A stretch of 64,000 nucleotides of DNA, taken from the NCBI GenBank assembly GCA_963702565.1, contig CAVPDE010000016.1, forward strand, positions 248,001 to 312,000. Reading direction: 5' to 3'. The stretch comes from CAVPDE01 sp963702565. Lineage in GTDB: Bacteria > Desulfobacterota > DSM-4660 > Desulfatiglandales > HGW-15. The notes beneath the pieces are model-generated. The model was not told the DNA's origin, did not search any database, and saw only the letters and a program-made list of their open reading frames with translations. This document shows positions 1 through 7,790 of this stretch, piece by piece; the stretch's first letter is position 1, and every line of letters begins with the position of its first letter. The translations under genes were made by a program, and so were the position numbers.

Positions 1-472
1 CAGCCCCCAAGAGCGACGAGGCCGCACAGACCATGACGGTGATCACCACCATGTACCCGATGACCGGTCCTTTCATTTTCCCGAGATGGGATCTGAGCCA
101 CCTGTAGACCAGAAAGCTGATCGCTCCTGCCAAAACAAGGCTCACCCAGGTCCATCCGCTGAACCCCGCAACGGAGAAAAACCCGATCACGTAGAAAACG
201 TGCCCCACCAGAAAAGAAACCAGCCCCAGCATGAAGGCTTTCTTCTGCGGGAGCGCAAGAAACACATCGCCTCCGAGGCAGAAGACCAACCCGGTGACCA
301 CGAACCCGAAATAAGGACTCAGAGGATCTTTTTGGACGAGGGCGGCAAGGATAAACAGAAGAGAAAGACACCCTTTGGTGGGCACAAGACCCATGCGGCT
401 TTGCGCTTTCTCAAAGTAGAGGACAGCGTAGAGGAGGACAACGGCGACAATAAGAATGAGTGCGGATGTCAT
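1..472 (-). CDS. YhhN family membrane protein (lysoplasmalogenase-like), 3' part missing
   Basis: The reverse strand is open from an ATG at 472 to the window edge, giving 157 codons with no stop, so the C-terminus lies outside. The protein is very hydrophobic, with about five membrane segments visible. The stretch GDVFLALP followed about 15 residues later by FLVGHVFY is typical of the YhhN/TMEM86 family, whose characterised members hydrolyse the vinyl ether bond of lysoplasmalogens; others have unknown roles. A GGAGGG ribosome site lies a few bases before the ATG. The forward 184-codon open frame across the same DNA (86-640) is a shadow. Family assignment is fairly sure, activity is inference. 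Confidence 0.8.
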   Translation of the reverse strand, partial: MTSALILIVAVVLLYAVLYFEKAQSRMGLVPTKGCLSLLFILAALVQKDPLSPYFGFVVTGLVFCLGGDVFLALPQKKAFMLGLVSFLVGHVFYVIGFFSVAGFSGWTWVSLVLAGAISFLVYRWLRSHLGKMKGPVIGYMVVITVMVCAASSLLGA

Positions 473-574
473 GGACCCTCCATACTAAGGCTATACCATA
501 AACTTTTTTCTTGGCTATTCTCTGCAATATCCTTACTATCATGCCTTTTGCAAGCAAAAACCCGGCAAATCCCT

Positions 575-655
575 CCTGACCTCTCCCTCGACAGGCTCAG
601 GACAGGCTCTTTAAGAAAGGGAGGGACTCCCCCTCTTTGATAAAGAGAGGCCAGG
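575..655. repeat. Nested intergenic inverted repeat
   Basis: Outer arms CCTGACCTCTC (575-585) and GAGAGGCCAGG (645-655) match at 10 of 11 positions. Inside the right half is a palindrome CTCTTTGATAAAGAG (633-647). Between the arms is a tandem ACAGGCTC (591-598 and 602-609), which looks like a second repeat type inserted in the first. No gene fits here. Confidence 0.6.
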
Positions 656-683
656 AGAAATTCTAAGGATTTTAACACATCCA

Positions 684-1580
684 ATGACAACCGCAGAGAA
701 TACAAAACTCACTCCCGCATGGGTCGGAACCCTTCAGATGACCGCAGGAGCGGTCATGCTTAGCTTTTCCGCCGTCTTCGTCAAGTGGGCCCACGTGGGC
801 CCCACAGCGTCAGGTTTCTACCGCATGTTCTTCGGCGCTCTTATTCTTTTGGGTGCCGTCCTTATAAGGAAGGAACGCCTCTTCCACGGTTCTCATCACT
901 TGAAGATAGTGTTCATCTGCGGGCTCCTGTTTGCTCTGGACATCACTCTGTGGCATCGCAGCATTCATTTCATCGGTCCCGGGCTCGCAACGCTCATGGC
1001 GAACTTCCAAGTCTTCTTTCTTGCCCTTTTCGGCATGACCATTCTCAAAGAAAAATTTAACTGGAAGTTTTTTTTCGCCGTACCCACGGCTGTCTTTGGC
1101 CTCTACCTGATCGTGGCGCCCAACTGGAATGCCATGGGAGACGAATATCGCGCCGGGGTGGTGCTAGCACTCGTCGCAGCGATCTCCTATGCGGGGTACA
1201 TCCTGGTGCTGCGAAACTTCCAGTCCAAATTCAGTGTCTCAGCCTTCTCTACGATCGGCCTTATCGCCTTGATCACCTCTGCCGTACTGGCGCTGGAAGC
1301 CCTAGTCATCAACGAGCCCCTCGTGATTCCCGACCTTCAGAGCTGGGTTGCCCTTCTGGGATACGGTCTCTTCTCTCAGGTTCTGGCCTGGGTGCTCATC
1401 TCCAATGGCTTGCCCAAAATAGAAGCCTCCCGGGCAGGGCTCATCTTGCTTCTTCAGCCTACCTTCTCCTTTGTCTGGGACTTCCTCTTTTTCAACCGTC
1501 CCACCACCTGGCTCGAAGTGCTAGGAGCCCTCATGGCCCTGTTCGCCATCTACTTGGGAGTGACAGCCAAAAAAGCGTAG
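684..1580 (+). CDS. DMT superfamily (EamA) transporter
   Basis: A 298-residue protein with about ten hydrophobic segments arranged as two similar halves of about 140 residues, as in EamA/RhaT drug-metabolite transporters. Each half has the conserved start of helix 1 (AVMLSFSAVFVKWAHVGP in the first) and a Pro/Gly-rich helix ending (ASRAGLILLLQPTFSFVWD in the second). It probably exports or exchanges a small metabolite across the inner membrane; the substrate cannot be read from sequence. The ATG at 684 has only a weak AAGGA-like site upstream. It stands alone, followed 170 bases later by pxpA on the same strand. Confidence 0.85.
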   Translation: MTTAENTKLTPAWVGTLQMTAGAVMLSFSAVFVKWAHVGPTASGFYRMFFGALILLGAVLIRKERLFHGSHHLKIVFICGLLFALDITLWHRSIHFIGPGLATLMANFQVFFLALFGMTILKEKFNWKFFFAVPTAVFGLYLIVAPNWNAMGDEYRAGVVLALVAAISYAGYILVLRNFQSKFSVSAFSTIGLIALITSAVLALEALVINEPLVIPDLQSWVALLGYGLFSQVLAWVLISNGLPKIEASRAGLILLLQPTFSFVWDFLFFNRPTTWLEVLGALMALFAIYLGVTAKKA

Positions 1581-1751
1581 CTAAAATTACAAAAATTAAA
1601 AAATGAATGCCCAAAAGGATCGGAATTTCCTAAAATGTGGGACCGGGAACCAACCGGAAACATGCGACAGGCAACAAGCATCCTGCTCTGATGCAGACCG
1701 TGTTGAGGCGCTCAGCCAAGACCAGACCCTCTCTTTTTCAGGAGATACCCT

Positions 1752-2528
1752 ATGAACCAAATTGACTTGAATTCCGATGTCGGTGAGAGCTTCGGCAATT
1801 ACAAACTCGGGCTGGATGAAGCGGTCATCCCCTTGATCACCTCGGCCAACATTGCCTGCGGATTTCACGCGGGCGATCCCTCGGTCATGAGGAAGACGAT
1901 CTCTCTTGTCAAGAAGCACGACGTTGCACCGGGCGCCCATCCCGGATTCCCTGATCTGATGGGCTTCGGCCGCCGCAACATGGATGCGACCATGAACGAG
2001 ATCAAGGACTACATTGCCTACCAGGTGGGCGCGCTCCACGCCTTCGCCGCCATGGAGGGGTTGAAACTCCAGCACGTGAAACCTCACGGCGCTCTCTACA
2101 ACATGGCCGTGAAGAATTCGGCCATCTGGGAAGCCGTTGCAGAGGTTCTTGCAGGGGTGGACCGGGATTTGATCCTCGTTGTCCTTGCCGGATCGAACAG
2201 GAAAGAGCTGAAATCCATCGGATCTCGTTTCGGCATCCGCATCGCCTTCGAGTTCTTTGCAGACAGAGCTTACAATCCGGACGGGTCCCTGGTCTCCAGG
2301 CGGGAACCGGGAGCGGTGATCCACGATCAGGAACTGGCCGCTCGCCGGGTGCTCAAGCTGGTGAAAGAGGGGAAAGTTGTGGCTGTGGACGGAACAGAAA
2401 TCGAACTGGCTGCAGAAACCATCTGCGTGCACGGAGACAACCCCACGGCCGTGATGCTCACGAAGAAGATCAGGGAGACGTTACTGGTCTCGGGGATCGA
2501 TGTAAAGCCCATGGGAACGTTCATTTAG
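1752..2528 (+). CDS. pxpA: 5-oxoprolinase subunit A (LamB/YcsF family)
   Basis: The 258-residue product begins MNQIDLNSDVGESFG and continues with ITSANIACGFHAGDP and KPHGALYN, hallmarks of the LamB/YcsF family (DUF5-type TIM-barrel). PxpA works with PxpBC in ATP-dependent opening of 5-oxoproline (pyroglutamate) to glutamate in the cytoplasm. Length is typical (about 250). The ATG at 1752 follows CAGGAG about 7 bases upstream. pxpB and pxpC follow on the same strand after a 137-base gap that holds an inverted repeat, so the three probably form one unit. The long reverse-strand frame over the gene (1596-2432) is a coding shadow. Confidence 0.93.
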   Translation: MNQIDLNSDVGESFGNYKLGLDEAVIPLITSANIACGFHAGDPSVMRKTISLVKKHDVAPGAHPGFPDLMGFGRRNMDATMNEIKDYIAYQVGALHAFAAMEGLKLQHVKPHGALYNMAVKNSAIWEAVAEVLAGVDRDLILVVLAGSNRKELKSIGSRFGIRIAFEFFADRAYNPDGSLVSRREPGAVIHDQELAARRVLKLVKEGKVVAVDGTEIELAAETICVHGDNPTAVMLTKKIRETLLVSGIDVKPMGTFI

Positions 2529-2543
2529 CGGCACACGGGGCAA

Positions 2544-2610
2544 GGCGCACGGGACACGGAAGACAAAGACATAAACAATACCGTGGGCCGTGCACCGTGT
2601 ACCGTGCGCC
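2544..2610. repeat. Inverted repeat between pxpA and pxpB
   Basis: Arms GGCGCACGGGACACGG (2544-2559) and CCGTGTACCGTGCGCC (2595-2610) are complementary at 15 of 16 positions around a 35-base loop. It resembles the CACGG-type dispersed repeats of many bacterial genomes and could form an mRNA hairpin inside the pxp transcript. Confidence 0.65.
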
Positions 2611-2665
2611 CTCCAGCATTCGGAAGTGCTCGCGAAAACCGGTCACTTGTCGTTAGGGTAGTGTT

Positions 2666-3361
2666 ATGCTTTACGAACAACCCATTTTCCGCCTCATGGG
2701 AGATCGAGCTCTCCTCGTCGAGCTGGGAGACCAGATCAGCCCATCGATCAACGAAAAGGTGAGAGAGCTTTTCCTCAAGCTGGACCGCCGCCCCCCGGAA
2801 GGCGTGGTGGAGCTGGTCCCCAGTTACGGGTCTCTCATGATCGTCTATGACCCGATGAAAACAGGATTGGATCGCCTCAGAGAAGGGATTCTCGAACTCC
2901 AACAGGCAACAGACCGATCGCTAGTGCCTGAACCCAAGACCCTTGAGGTGCCGGTTGTCTACGGAGGTGAACACGGCCCTGACCTGGAGTGGGTGGCGGA
3001 CTTCCACAAGATTTCCCCGGAGGAAGTCATCAGGCTCCACATTGGAACGACTTACCGGGTGTACATGATCGGTTTTACTCCGGGCTACCCCTATCTCGGA
3101 GAGTTGCCTGAAGCGCTCGCCACTCCAAGAAGAGAGACCCCTCGCACGGCCGTGCCTCAAGGGTCGGTCGCTATTGCCCAGAGGCAGTCCGGGATTTATC
3201 CCGTGCAGAGCCCTGGGGGCTGGCACATCCTGGGGTGGACTCCCATCAACCTCTTTGACGCCAACCAGTGGCCGCCCACTCCTCTGGAGATGGGCGACCG
3301 GGTCAGGTTCTTCCCCATTCAGAAAGAGGACATTCACCGTTGGACATTATCGAAAGCATAG
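2666..3361 (+). CDS. pxpB: 5-oxoprolinase subunit B (KipI family)
   Basis: A 231-residue KipI/AHS1-type protein. The N-terminal 90 residues form the KipI N domain (FRLMGDRALLVELGDQISP); the rest is the cyclophilin-like domain with the family signature YMIGFTPGYPYLGELP and later VAIAQRQSGIYPVQSPGGW. In Bacillus subtilis KipI also inhibits the sporulation kinase KinA; here the general metabolic role in 5-oxoprolinase is the better call. It overlaps the start of pxpC by 22 bases, implying translational coupling. Confidence 0.93.
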   Translation: MLYEQPIFRLMGDRALLVELGDQISPSINEKVRELFLKLDRRPPEGVVELVPSYGSLMIVYDPMKTGLDRLREGILELQQATDRSLVPEPKTLEVPVVYGGEHGPDLEWVADFHKISPEEVIRLHIGTTYRVYMIGFTPGYPYLGELPEALATPRRETPRTAVPQGSVAIAQRQSGIYPVQSPGGWHILGWTPINLFDANQWPPTPLEMGDRVRFFPIQKEDIHRWTLSKA

Positions 3362-4299
3362 AAATCCTTTCTCCAGGGCCCCTGACCACTGTCCAGGATC
3401 TGGGCCGGTATGGTTTCGGCCGCTACGGGGTGCCGCCGAGCGGCGCCCTCGATTCTTTCTCCCTTCGGGTAGCCAATCTGCTGGTGGGCAACCCCGAAAC
3501 AGAAGCGGGACTCGAAATCACCCTCATGGGCCTGAAGGTGCGGGTTCTGAGGGATCTCGTCGTGGCTTTGTGCGGAGCTGACCTCCAGCCCCACTTGAAT
3601 GACAAGCCTTTTGCCATGTGGTGCTCTCAGCTTTTAAGGAAGGGCGATATTCTGTTTCTCAAGGCACCCAGAACCGGATGCAGAGCGTATCTGGCTGTCG
3701 GGGGAGGCATCAGGGTCTCGACGGTTCTCGCGAGCAAATCAACGAACCTTGCATCCAGGTTCGGCGGTTATGAAGGCAGGCCGCTCAGAACAGGAGATGT
3801 TCTTTTCTCCACATCCCCGGATCAGTATTTCCGGAAGGCAGGGAAGATCTTCGGCCCAGAAGGGAGGCCATCCTTAACGGGGAATTGGGTTCTGAGGGTG
3901 CTGCCCGGGCCGCAGGATCAGGATTTCCCGGAGGAGTCGCGAAGAGTTCTCTTCGGTTCTTCCTTCTCAGTCTCATCCCAATCCGACCGAACCGGCATTC
4001 GGCTTTCCGGGCCTGCGCTTCACCGGAAAGAGGATCTGGGAGATTCCATCATCTCGGAGGGTATTGTGCCCGGTGCGATTCAGGTCCCTGGAGATGGCCA
4101 ACCCATCATCCTTCTCGTGGAGACCATCACAGGCGGTTACCGGAAAATGGCTACCGTCATCAGCGCAGACCTTCCGCTTCTCGGACAGATCAAACCAGGC
4201 GACCAGGTAAGATTCCAGGAGGTCTCCATAACCGAAGCGAAGGTGATGCTTCGGGAACGTGAAAACCATATCAATCCGCTCAAGAAAAACCCCGACTGA
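3340..4299 (+). CDS. pxpC: 5-oxoprolinase subunit C (biotin-dependent carboxyltransferase-like, KipA family)
   Basis: The 319-residue product contains the AHS2/KipA signature TTVQDLGRYGFGRYGVPPSG near its N-terminus and a C-terminal part ending in LLGQIKPGDQVRF, both typical of PxpC. The frame is open back to a GTG at 3268, but those 24 extra residues lie wholly inside pxpB and show nothing conserved. A TTG at 3340, with AAAGAGG about ten bases upstream, gives the expected start (LDIIESIEIL) and a 22-base overlap with pxpB. It should act with PxpAB on 5-oxoproline. Confidence 0.92.
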   Translation: MDIIESIEILSPGPLTTVQDLGRYGFGRYGVPPSGALDSFSLRVANLLVGNPETEAGLEITLMGLKVRVLRDLVVALCGADLQPHLNDKPFAMWCSQLLRKGDILFLKAPRTGCRAYLAVGGGIRVSTVLASKSTNLASRFGGYEGRPLRTGDVLFSTSPDQYFRKAGKIFGPEGRPSLTGNWVLRVLPGPQDQDFPEESRRVLFGSSFSVSSQSDRTGIRLSGPALHRKEDLGDSIISEGIVPGAIQVPGDGQPIILLVETITGGYRKMATVISADLPLLGQIKPGDQVRFQEVSITEAKVMLRERENHINPLKKNPD

Positions 4300-4380
4300 T
4301 CACCTCTATCCCTTTGAACCTACTGTTTTTTCCCCTCAAGGCCCTTGGAGCCGGGTATCACGAAATCTTGAAGACTTGTC

Positions 4381-4409
4381 TTTACATCGATCGATTTCGG
4401 AGTTATAAA
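4381..4409 (+). promoter_or_regulatory. Candidate sigma-70 promoter of the DUF47-pit operon
   Basis: TTTACA (4381-4386), a 17-base spacer and TATAAA (4404-4409), about 80 bases before the DUF47 ATG and 80 bases after the pxpC stop. It suggests that phosphate transport genes are transcribed separately from pxpABC. Confidence 0.5.
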
Positions 4410-4487
4410 AATGCGCGGGTTAAAGGGATCCCTAGAGCGCATTCCCCTTGCTCTAACCAATCTGCTTTCAACAAAGGATCAAGAGAG

Positions 4488-5105
4488 ATGAAATTCATCA
4501 AAAGAGATACGGACTTCTTTGAGATTTTCGACGCCATGGGCAAGAACCTTATCTCGGCTTCCGGCAAGCTCGTGACCTTCTTTGAAAATTTCAGCGACAT
4601 GGAATCCAAGACGAAAGAGATCAAGGACATCGAGCATGATAATGATATGCTCACCCATGAAGTGATTCGAAAACTCAATCAAACTTTTCTGACCCCTATC
4701 GACCGGGAGGACATTCACTCCCTGGCATCCAGAATGGACGATATTCTGGATCTCATGTGGGGCGCAGTGCAAAGAGCCCAGCTGTTCAAACTCAAAGAAC
4801 CGACCAAAGAAGCGGCTGACCTGGCCAGAACCCTGGCCGGCATGATCGACCTGGTTTACAAAACCCTGAGTCACCTGAGACAGAAGAAATACGCCTATAT
4901 CCAGGACCTGTGTGTCGAGATCCACGGACTGGAGAACCAGGCGGATGAAATCTTCAGGGCCACGCTGGGCAAGATGTTTGACGAGATGAAGGACCCCATT
5001 CTCATCATCAAGTGGAAAGAAATCTACGAGAATCTGGAAAACGCCACCGACTGCTGCGAAGACGTTGCGAACATCCTTGAGTCCATCGTTCTGAAATATG
5101 CATGA
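4488..5105 (+). CDS. DUF47 family PhoU-like putative phosphate transport regulator
   Basis: A 205-residue helical protein of the DUF47 family (PhoU-like four-helix folds), starting MKFIKRDTDFFEIFDAMG and rich in acidic pairs such as DIEHDND and HGLENQADEIF, the likely metal-binding E/D motifs of PhoU-type bundles. DUF47 proteins are regularly encoded before PiT phosphate transporters and are thought to control them. The frame is open 58 codons further up, but those lack conservation; ATG 4488 is preceded by AAAGGATCAAGAGAG. Its last bases overlap the start of the pit gene by 8 bases (ATGCATGA), so the two are coupled. Confidence 0.9.
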   Translation: MKFIKRDTDFFEIFDAMGKNLISASGKLVTFFENFSDMESKTKEIKDIEHDNDMLTHEVIRKLNQTFLTPIDREDIHSLASRMDDILDLMWGAVQRAQLFKLKEPTKEAADLARTLAGMIDLVYKTLSHLRQKKYAYIQDLCVEIHGLENQADEIFRATLGKMFDEMKDPILIIKWKEIYENLENATDCCEDVANILESIVLKYA

Positions 5106-6078
5106 AATCATACTGATCATCGTTGTCCTTGCCATTCTCTTCGACATCAGCAACGGCTGGAACGACTCTGCCAATGCCATTGCCACCGTGGTTTCCACGC
5201 GGGTGCTCTCCCCTTTCAAGGCGGTCATTCTGGCAGCCTCCATGAACATCCTTGGCGCGTTCTTTTCAACGGCCGTGGCCAAGACCATCGGCGAGGGAGT
5301 TGTGAGTCCTGAAGCCATAAACAATACCGTGGTCATCGCCGCCCTCCTGACCGCCTTTCTTTGGAATGCGATCCTGACAAGGATGGGATTGCCAATAAGC
5401 TGCTCCCACGCCCTGATCGGCGCCCTCATGGGGGCCTCGGTGGCTTACGGAGGATTCGCCATTTTGAATTTCGCAGGCCTCAAGAAAATCTTTCTCTCCC
5501 TCCTGATTTCTCCGGCCATAGGAGTGATTCTTGGATACGTGGTCATGAAACTCCTGCTCAGGTTCTTCGGATCTTATTCCCCGGGCTTTCTCAACAGGCA
5601 TTTCGGAAGGTTTCAGCTCATCTCCTCGGCTTTCATGGCTTTCAGCCACGGCTCCAACGATGCTCAGAAAGCCATGGGCATCATCACCCTGGCGCTTGTG
5701 AGTGATGGCCTGCTTAGCTCGATGGAAGTGCCGTTCTGGGTTATCCTCACCTGCGCTATGGCCATGGGGCTGGGAACCGCCATGGGAGGGTGGCGTGTCA
5801 TTAAGACACTGGGCGTGAACATGCTGAAGCTGGAACCTATTCATGGGTTTGCCGCTGAGACAACAGCAGCCATGACCATCTTCGTGTCAAGCCACTATGG
5901 CCTCCCCGTCAGCACGACGCACGTCATTGCCACCTCCATCATGGGAGTCGGAGCGACCAAGAGGTTTTCGGCGGTTCGGTGGGGGCTTGCAGGCAAGATT
6001 GTGATGGCCTGGATCTTCACCCTGCCGATCTGTTTTCTTGTGGGATTGGTGATTGCGGAGCTCTTGCTCCACATGTAA
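5098..6078 (+). CDS. pit: PiT family low-affinity inorganic phosphate transporter
   Basis: A 326-residue integral membrane protein with the two inverted PiT signatures: DISNGWNDSANAIATVVSTR near the N-terminus and FSHGSNDAQKAMGIITLAL in the middle, plus a C-terminal VSTTHVIATSIMGVG. PiT proteins carry metal-phosphate by proton or sodium symport through the inner membrane. Length fits the short bacterial form. It overlaps the DUF47 gene and is followed by a GC hairpin (6086-6105) and a dispersed repeat. Confidence 0.93.
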   Translation: MHEIILIIVVLAILFDISNGWNDSANAIATVVSTRVLSPFKAVILAASMNILGAFFSTAVAKTIGEGVVSPEAINNTVVIAALLTAFLWNAILTRMGLPISCSHALIGALMGASVAYGGFAILNFAGLKKIFLSLLISPAIGVILGYVVMKLLLRFFGSYSPGFLNRHFGRFQLISSAFMAFSHGSNDAQKAMGIITLALVSDGLLSSMEVPFWVILTCAMAMGLGTAMGGWRVIKTLGVNMLKLEPIHGFAAETTAAMTIFVSSHYGLPVSTTHVIATSIMGVGATKRFSAVRWGLAGKIVMAWIFTLPICFLVGLVIAELLLHM

Positions 6079-6085
6079 CCAACTG

Positions 6086-6105
6086 CTGTCGGCGGAAGCC
6101 GACAG
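6086..6105 (+). terminator. Hairpin after the phosphate operon
   Basis: Perfect 8-bp arms CTGTCGGC and GCCGACAG with a GGAA loop, 8 bases after the pit stop. No T-run follows, so it may be part of the adjacent dispersed repeat rather than a classical terminator. Confidence 0.45.
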
Positions 6106-6106
6106 A

Positions 6107-6260
6107 CTGAGGGACAGAGGGACAAAGATGCAAAGGCACAAAGTGACAGAGGGTAAAGAAAAAGAATAGCAGTTTCTGCTTTGTGCCTCTGTGCCTATGT
6201 CCCTCTGTATCTCTCTTCTCTGCTTTGTCCCTATGTGCCTTTGTCCCTTTGTGCCTGCAC
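6107..6260. repeat. Dispersed GGCACAAAG-type inverted repeat, copy 1
   Basis: Purine-rich left half built from variants of GGGACAAA and GGCACAAAG, then a short centre, then the complementary right half (CTTTGTGCCTCTGTGCC). Bases 6127-6196 are almost identical to 13530-13599. A third, shorter copy lies at 52529-52620. Short frames on either strand here are low-complexity artefacts. Confidence 0.75.
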
Positions 6261-6331
6261 CGTGATGTAAGAACCAAACTTAAGTCATCGCTTGAAAGCG
6301 AGGGATCTTCTCCAATCGTTGAAGGGGGGCA

Positions 6332-7048
6332 TTAGATTCCTAAGAAGGCGGATCGAAACATATCGCTTGCAAGGAGTTCTTTCCCTGTTCCTTCCCCGAC
6401 AATCCTGCCGGTTTGAAGCACGTAGCCTCTGTCCGCAAGATCAAGCGCCTCGCGAACGTTTTGCTCCACCAGCAGAATGGTCATTCCTGTTTCCTTCAAT
6501 CGCCGGACCGTGTCCAGCACTTCATCGACCAGGATGGGAGCGAGCCCCAGGGACGGCTCGTCAAGCATGAGGATCTTCGGGTTGGACATGAGGCCGCGGC
6601 CGATAGCGACCATCTGCTGCTCGCCGCCGGAGAGAGTCGATGCCGCCTGCCCTCGCCGCTTGCTCAAGGGAGCAAACAGGGTGTAAACGAATTCCAGGTT
6701 TTTCTGAATCCGCGCCTGATCGCGGAGGACATACGCTCCCAGAAGAAGGTTTTCTTCAACGGAAAGAGGTTTAAAGAGCATCTTCTCTTCAGGCACGTAC
6801 ACGATGCCCAGGTGCACGATCTCCTCGGTTCTCAGCCTGTGTATTTCTCTGCCCGTGAAGACGATGCGCCCTTCGAAAACAGGCTGGGTCCCCATCACGG
6901 CTCGAAGAAGAGTGGATTTCCCGGCGCCGTTGGCCCCCACCACGCAGACGGTCTCGCTCGCGTTCACGCTCAAGGAGACTCCCTGGAGCACCGGCAACCC
7001 GGAATAGCGGACTCGAATGCCGTCAATCTTGAGAATCGGTTCAGACAT
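6332..7048 (-). CDS. livF: Branched-chain amino acid ABC transporter, ATP-binding subunit LivF
   Basis: A 238-residue ABC ATPase: Walker A GANGAGKST near residue 38, signature LSGGEQQMVAIGRGL, Walker B ILMLDEPSLGL and the family C-terminal VEQNVREALDLADRGYVLQ. This order and length are those of LivF. The last gene of a five-gene operon, it overlaps livG by 8 bases (ATGTCTGA). A TTG one codon earlier is possible, but ATG 7048 with GAAGGG upstream is preferred. It energises import of branched-chain or related amino acids with LivG. Confidence 0.93.
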   Translation of the reverse strand: MSEPILKIDGIRVRYSGLPVLQGVSLSVNASETVCVVGANGAGKSTLLRAVMGTQPVFEGRIVFTGREIHRLRTEEIVHLGIVYVPEEKMLFKPLSVEENLLLGAYVLRDQARIQKNLEFVYTLFAPLSKRRGQAASTLSGGEQQMVAIGRGLMSNPKILMLDEPSLGLAPILVDEVLDTVRRLKETGMTILLVEQNVREALDLADRGYVLQTGRIVGEGTGKELLASDMFRSAFLGI

Positions 7049-7790
7049 CAATCAATCCGCCCTTCTCTTTCACATACCTCTCCCCGAGATAGGCCTTGAT
7101 GACCCGGGGGTCTTTCGCCACTTCTTTTGGCGTGCCCTCTGCGATTTTTTCGCCATAGTCGAGCACGATCAGGCGGTCGCTGATGTTCATGACGAGTTCC
7201 ATCACGTGCTCGATCAGCATGACCGTGACGCCCATGCCGTCGTGGATGTGGCGGATGCTTCCCATGATTTCTTCGATCTCCGCAGGGTTGAGGCCTGCAG
7301 CCACTTCGTCCAGAAGCAGCATCTTGGGCTCCGTGCCGAGAGCCGTCGCCATGGTCACGCGTTTCTGCGCCGGCACAGGGAGCTCTCGAACCATAAACTC
7401 CGAAAGATCCAGCAGCTTGAGCTCCTTCAGGATCCGGCGGGCTTTGTCGCGGGCCGCGCTTCGCGAGCCAGTCTGCATGAAGCACCCCACCATCACGTTT
7501 TCCTCCACCGTGAGGTCGCCGGAGGCCACGTAAACCTGAAACGTCCTGGCAATCCCCCGCCGCGCGACTTCGTGGGCCTTCAAGAGAGTGATGTCTTCCC
7601 CGTCAAAAACGATGCGGCCGGACGTGATCGGATAATGGCCGGAAATGCAGTTGAAAAGCGTGGTCTTGCCCGCGCCGTTCGGGCCGATGAGGCCGACGAG
7701 CTCTTTCCTCTCCAGTGAGAAAGAGATGCCGTCATTCGCCCTCAGGCCTCCAAAGGCCTTGGTCAGCTTTTCAACCTCCAGGAAAGCCAT
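7041..7790 (-). CDS. livG: Branched-chain amino acid ABC transporter, ATP-binding subunit LivG
   Basis: A 249-residue ABC ATPase with Walker A GPNGAGKTTLFNCISG, Walker B KMLLLDEVAAGLNPAE and the LivG-type switch region MLIEHVMELVMNISDRLIVL. The conserved ARTFQ Q-loop is present (GIARTFQVY). The signature segment reads PVPAQKRVTMATALG, where most homologues have LSYGxQR; this weakening is common in LivG proteins but is worth noting. The start overlaps the livM stop in TAATG. Confidence 0.92.
   Translation of the reverse strand: MAFLEVEKLTKAFGGLRANDGISFSLERKELVGLIGPNGAGKTTLFNCISGHYPITSGRIVFDGEDITLLKAHEVARRGIARTFQVYVASGDLTVEENVMVGCFMQTGSRSAARDKARRILKELKLLDLSEFMVRELPVPAQKRVTMATALGTEPKMLLLDEVAAGLNPAEIEEIMGSIRHIHDGMGVTVMLIEHVMELVMNISDRLIVLDYGEKIAEGTPKEVAKDPRVIKAYLGERYVKEKGGLIDV

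Noticed and set aside
86..640. Forward 184-codon open frame
   Set aside because: It is the opposite-strand shadow of the YhhN-type gene and runs into an intergenic repeat; composition is charged and repetitive.
1596..2432. Reverse 278-codon frame over pxpA
   Set aside because: pxpA carries clear family motifs; the reverse frame does not.
4479..5429. Reverse 316-codon frame over DUF47 and pit
   Set aside because: Both forward genes are well recognised and overlapping; this is a shadow.
6017..6277. Reverse frame in the repeat after pit
   Set aside because: Made of low-complexity repeat units; not a gene.
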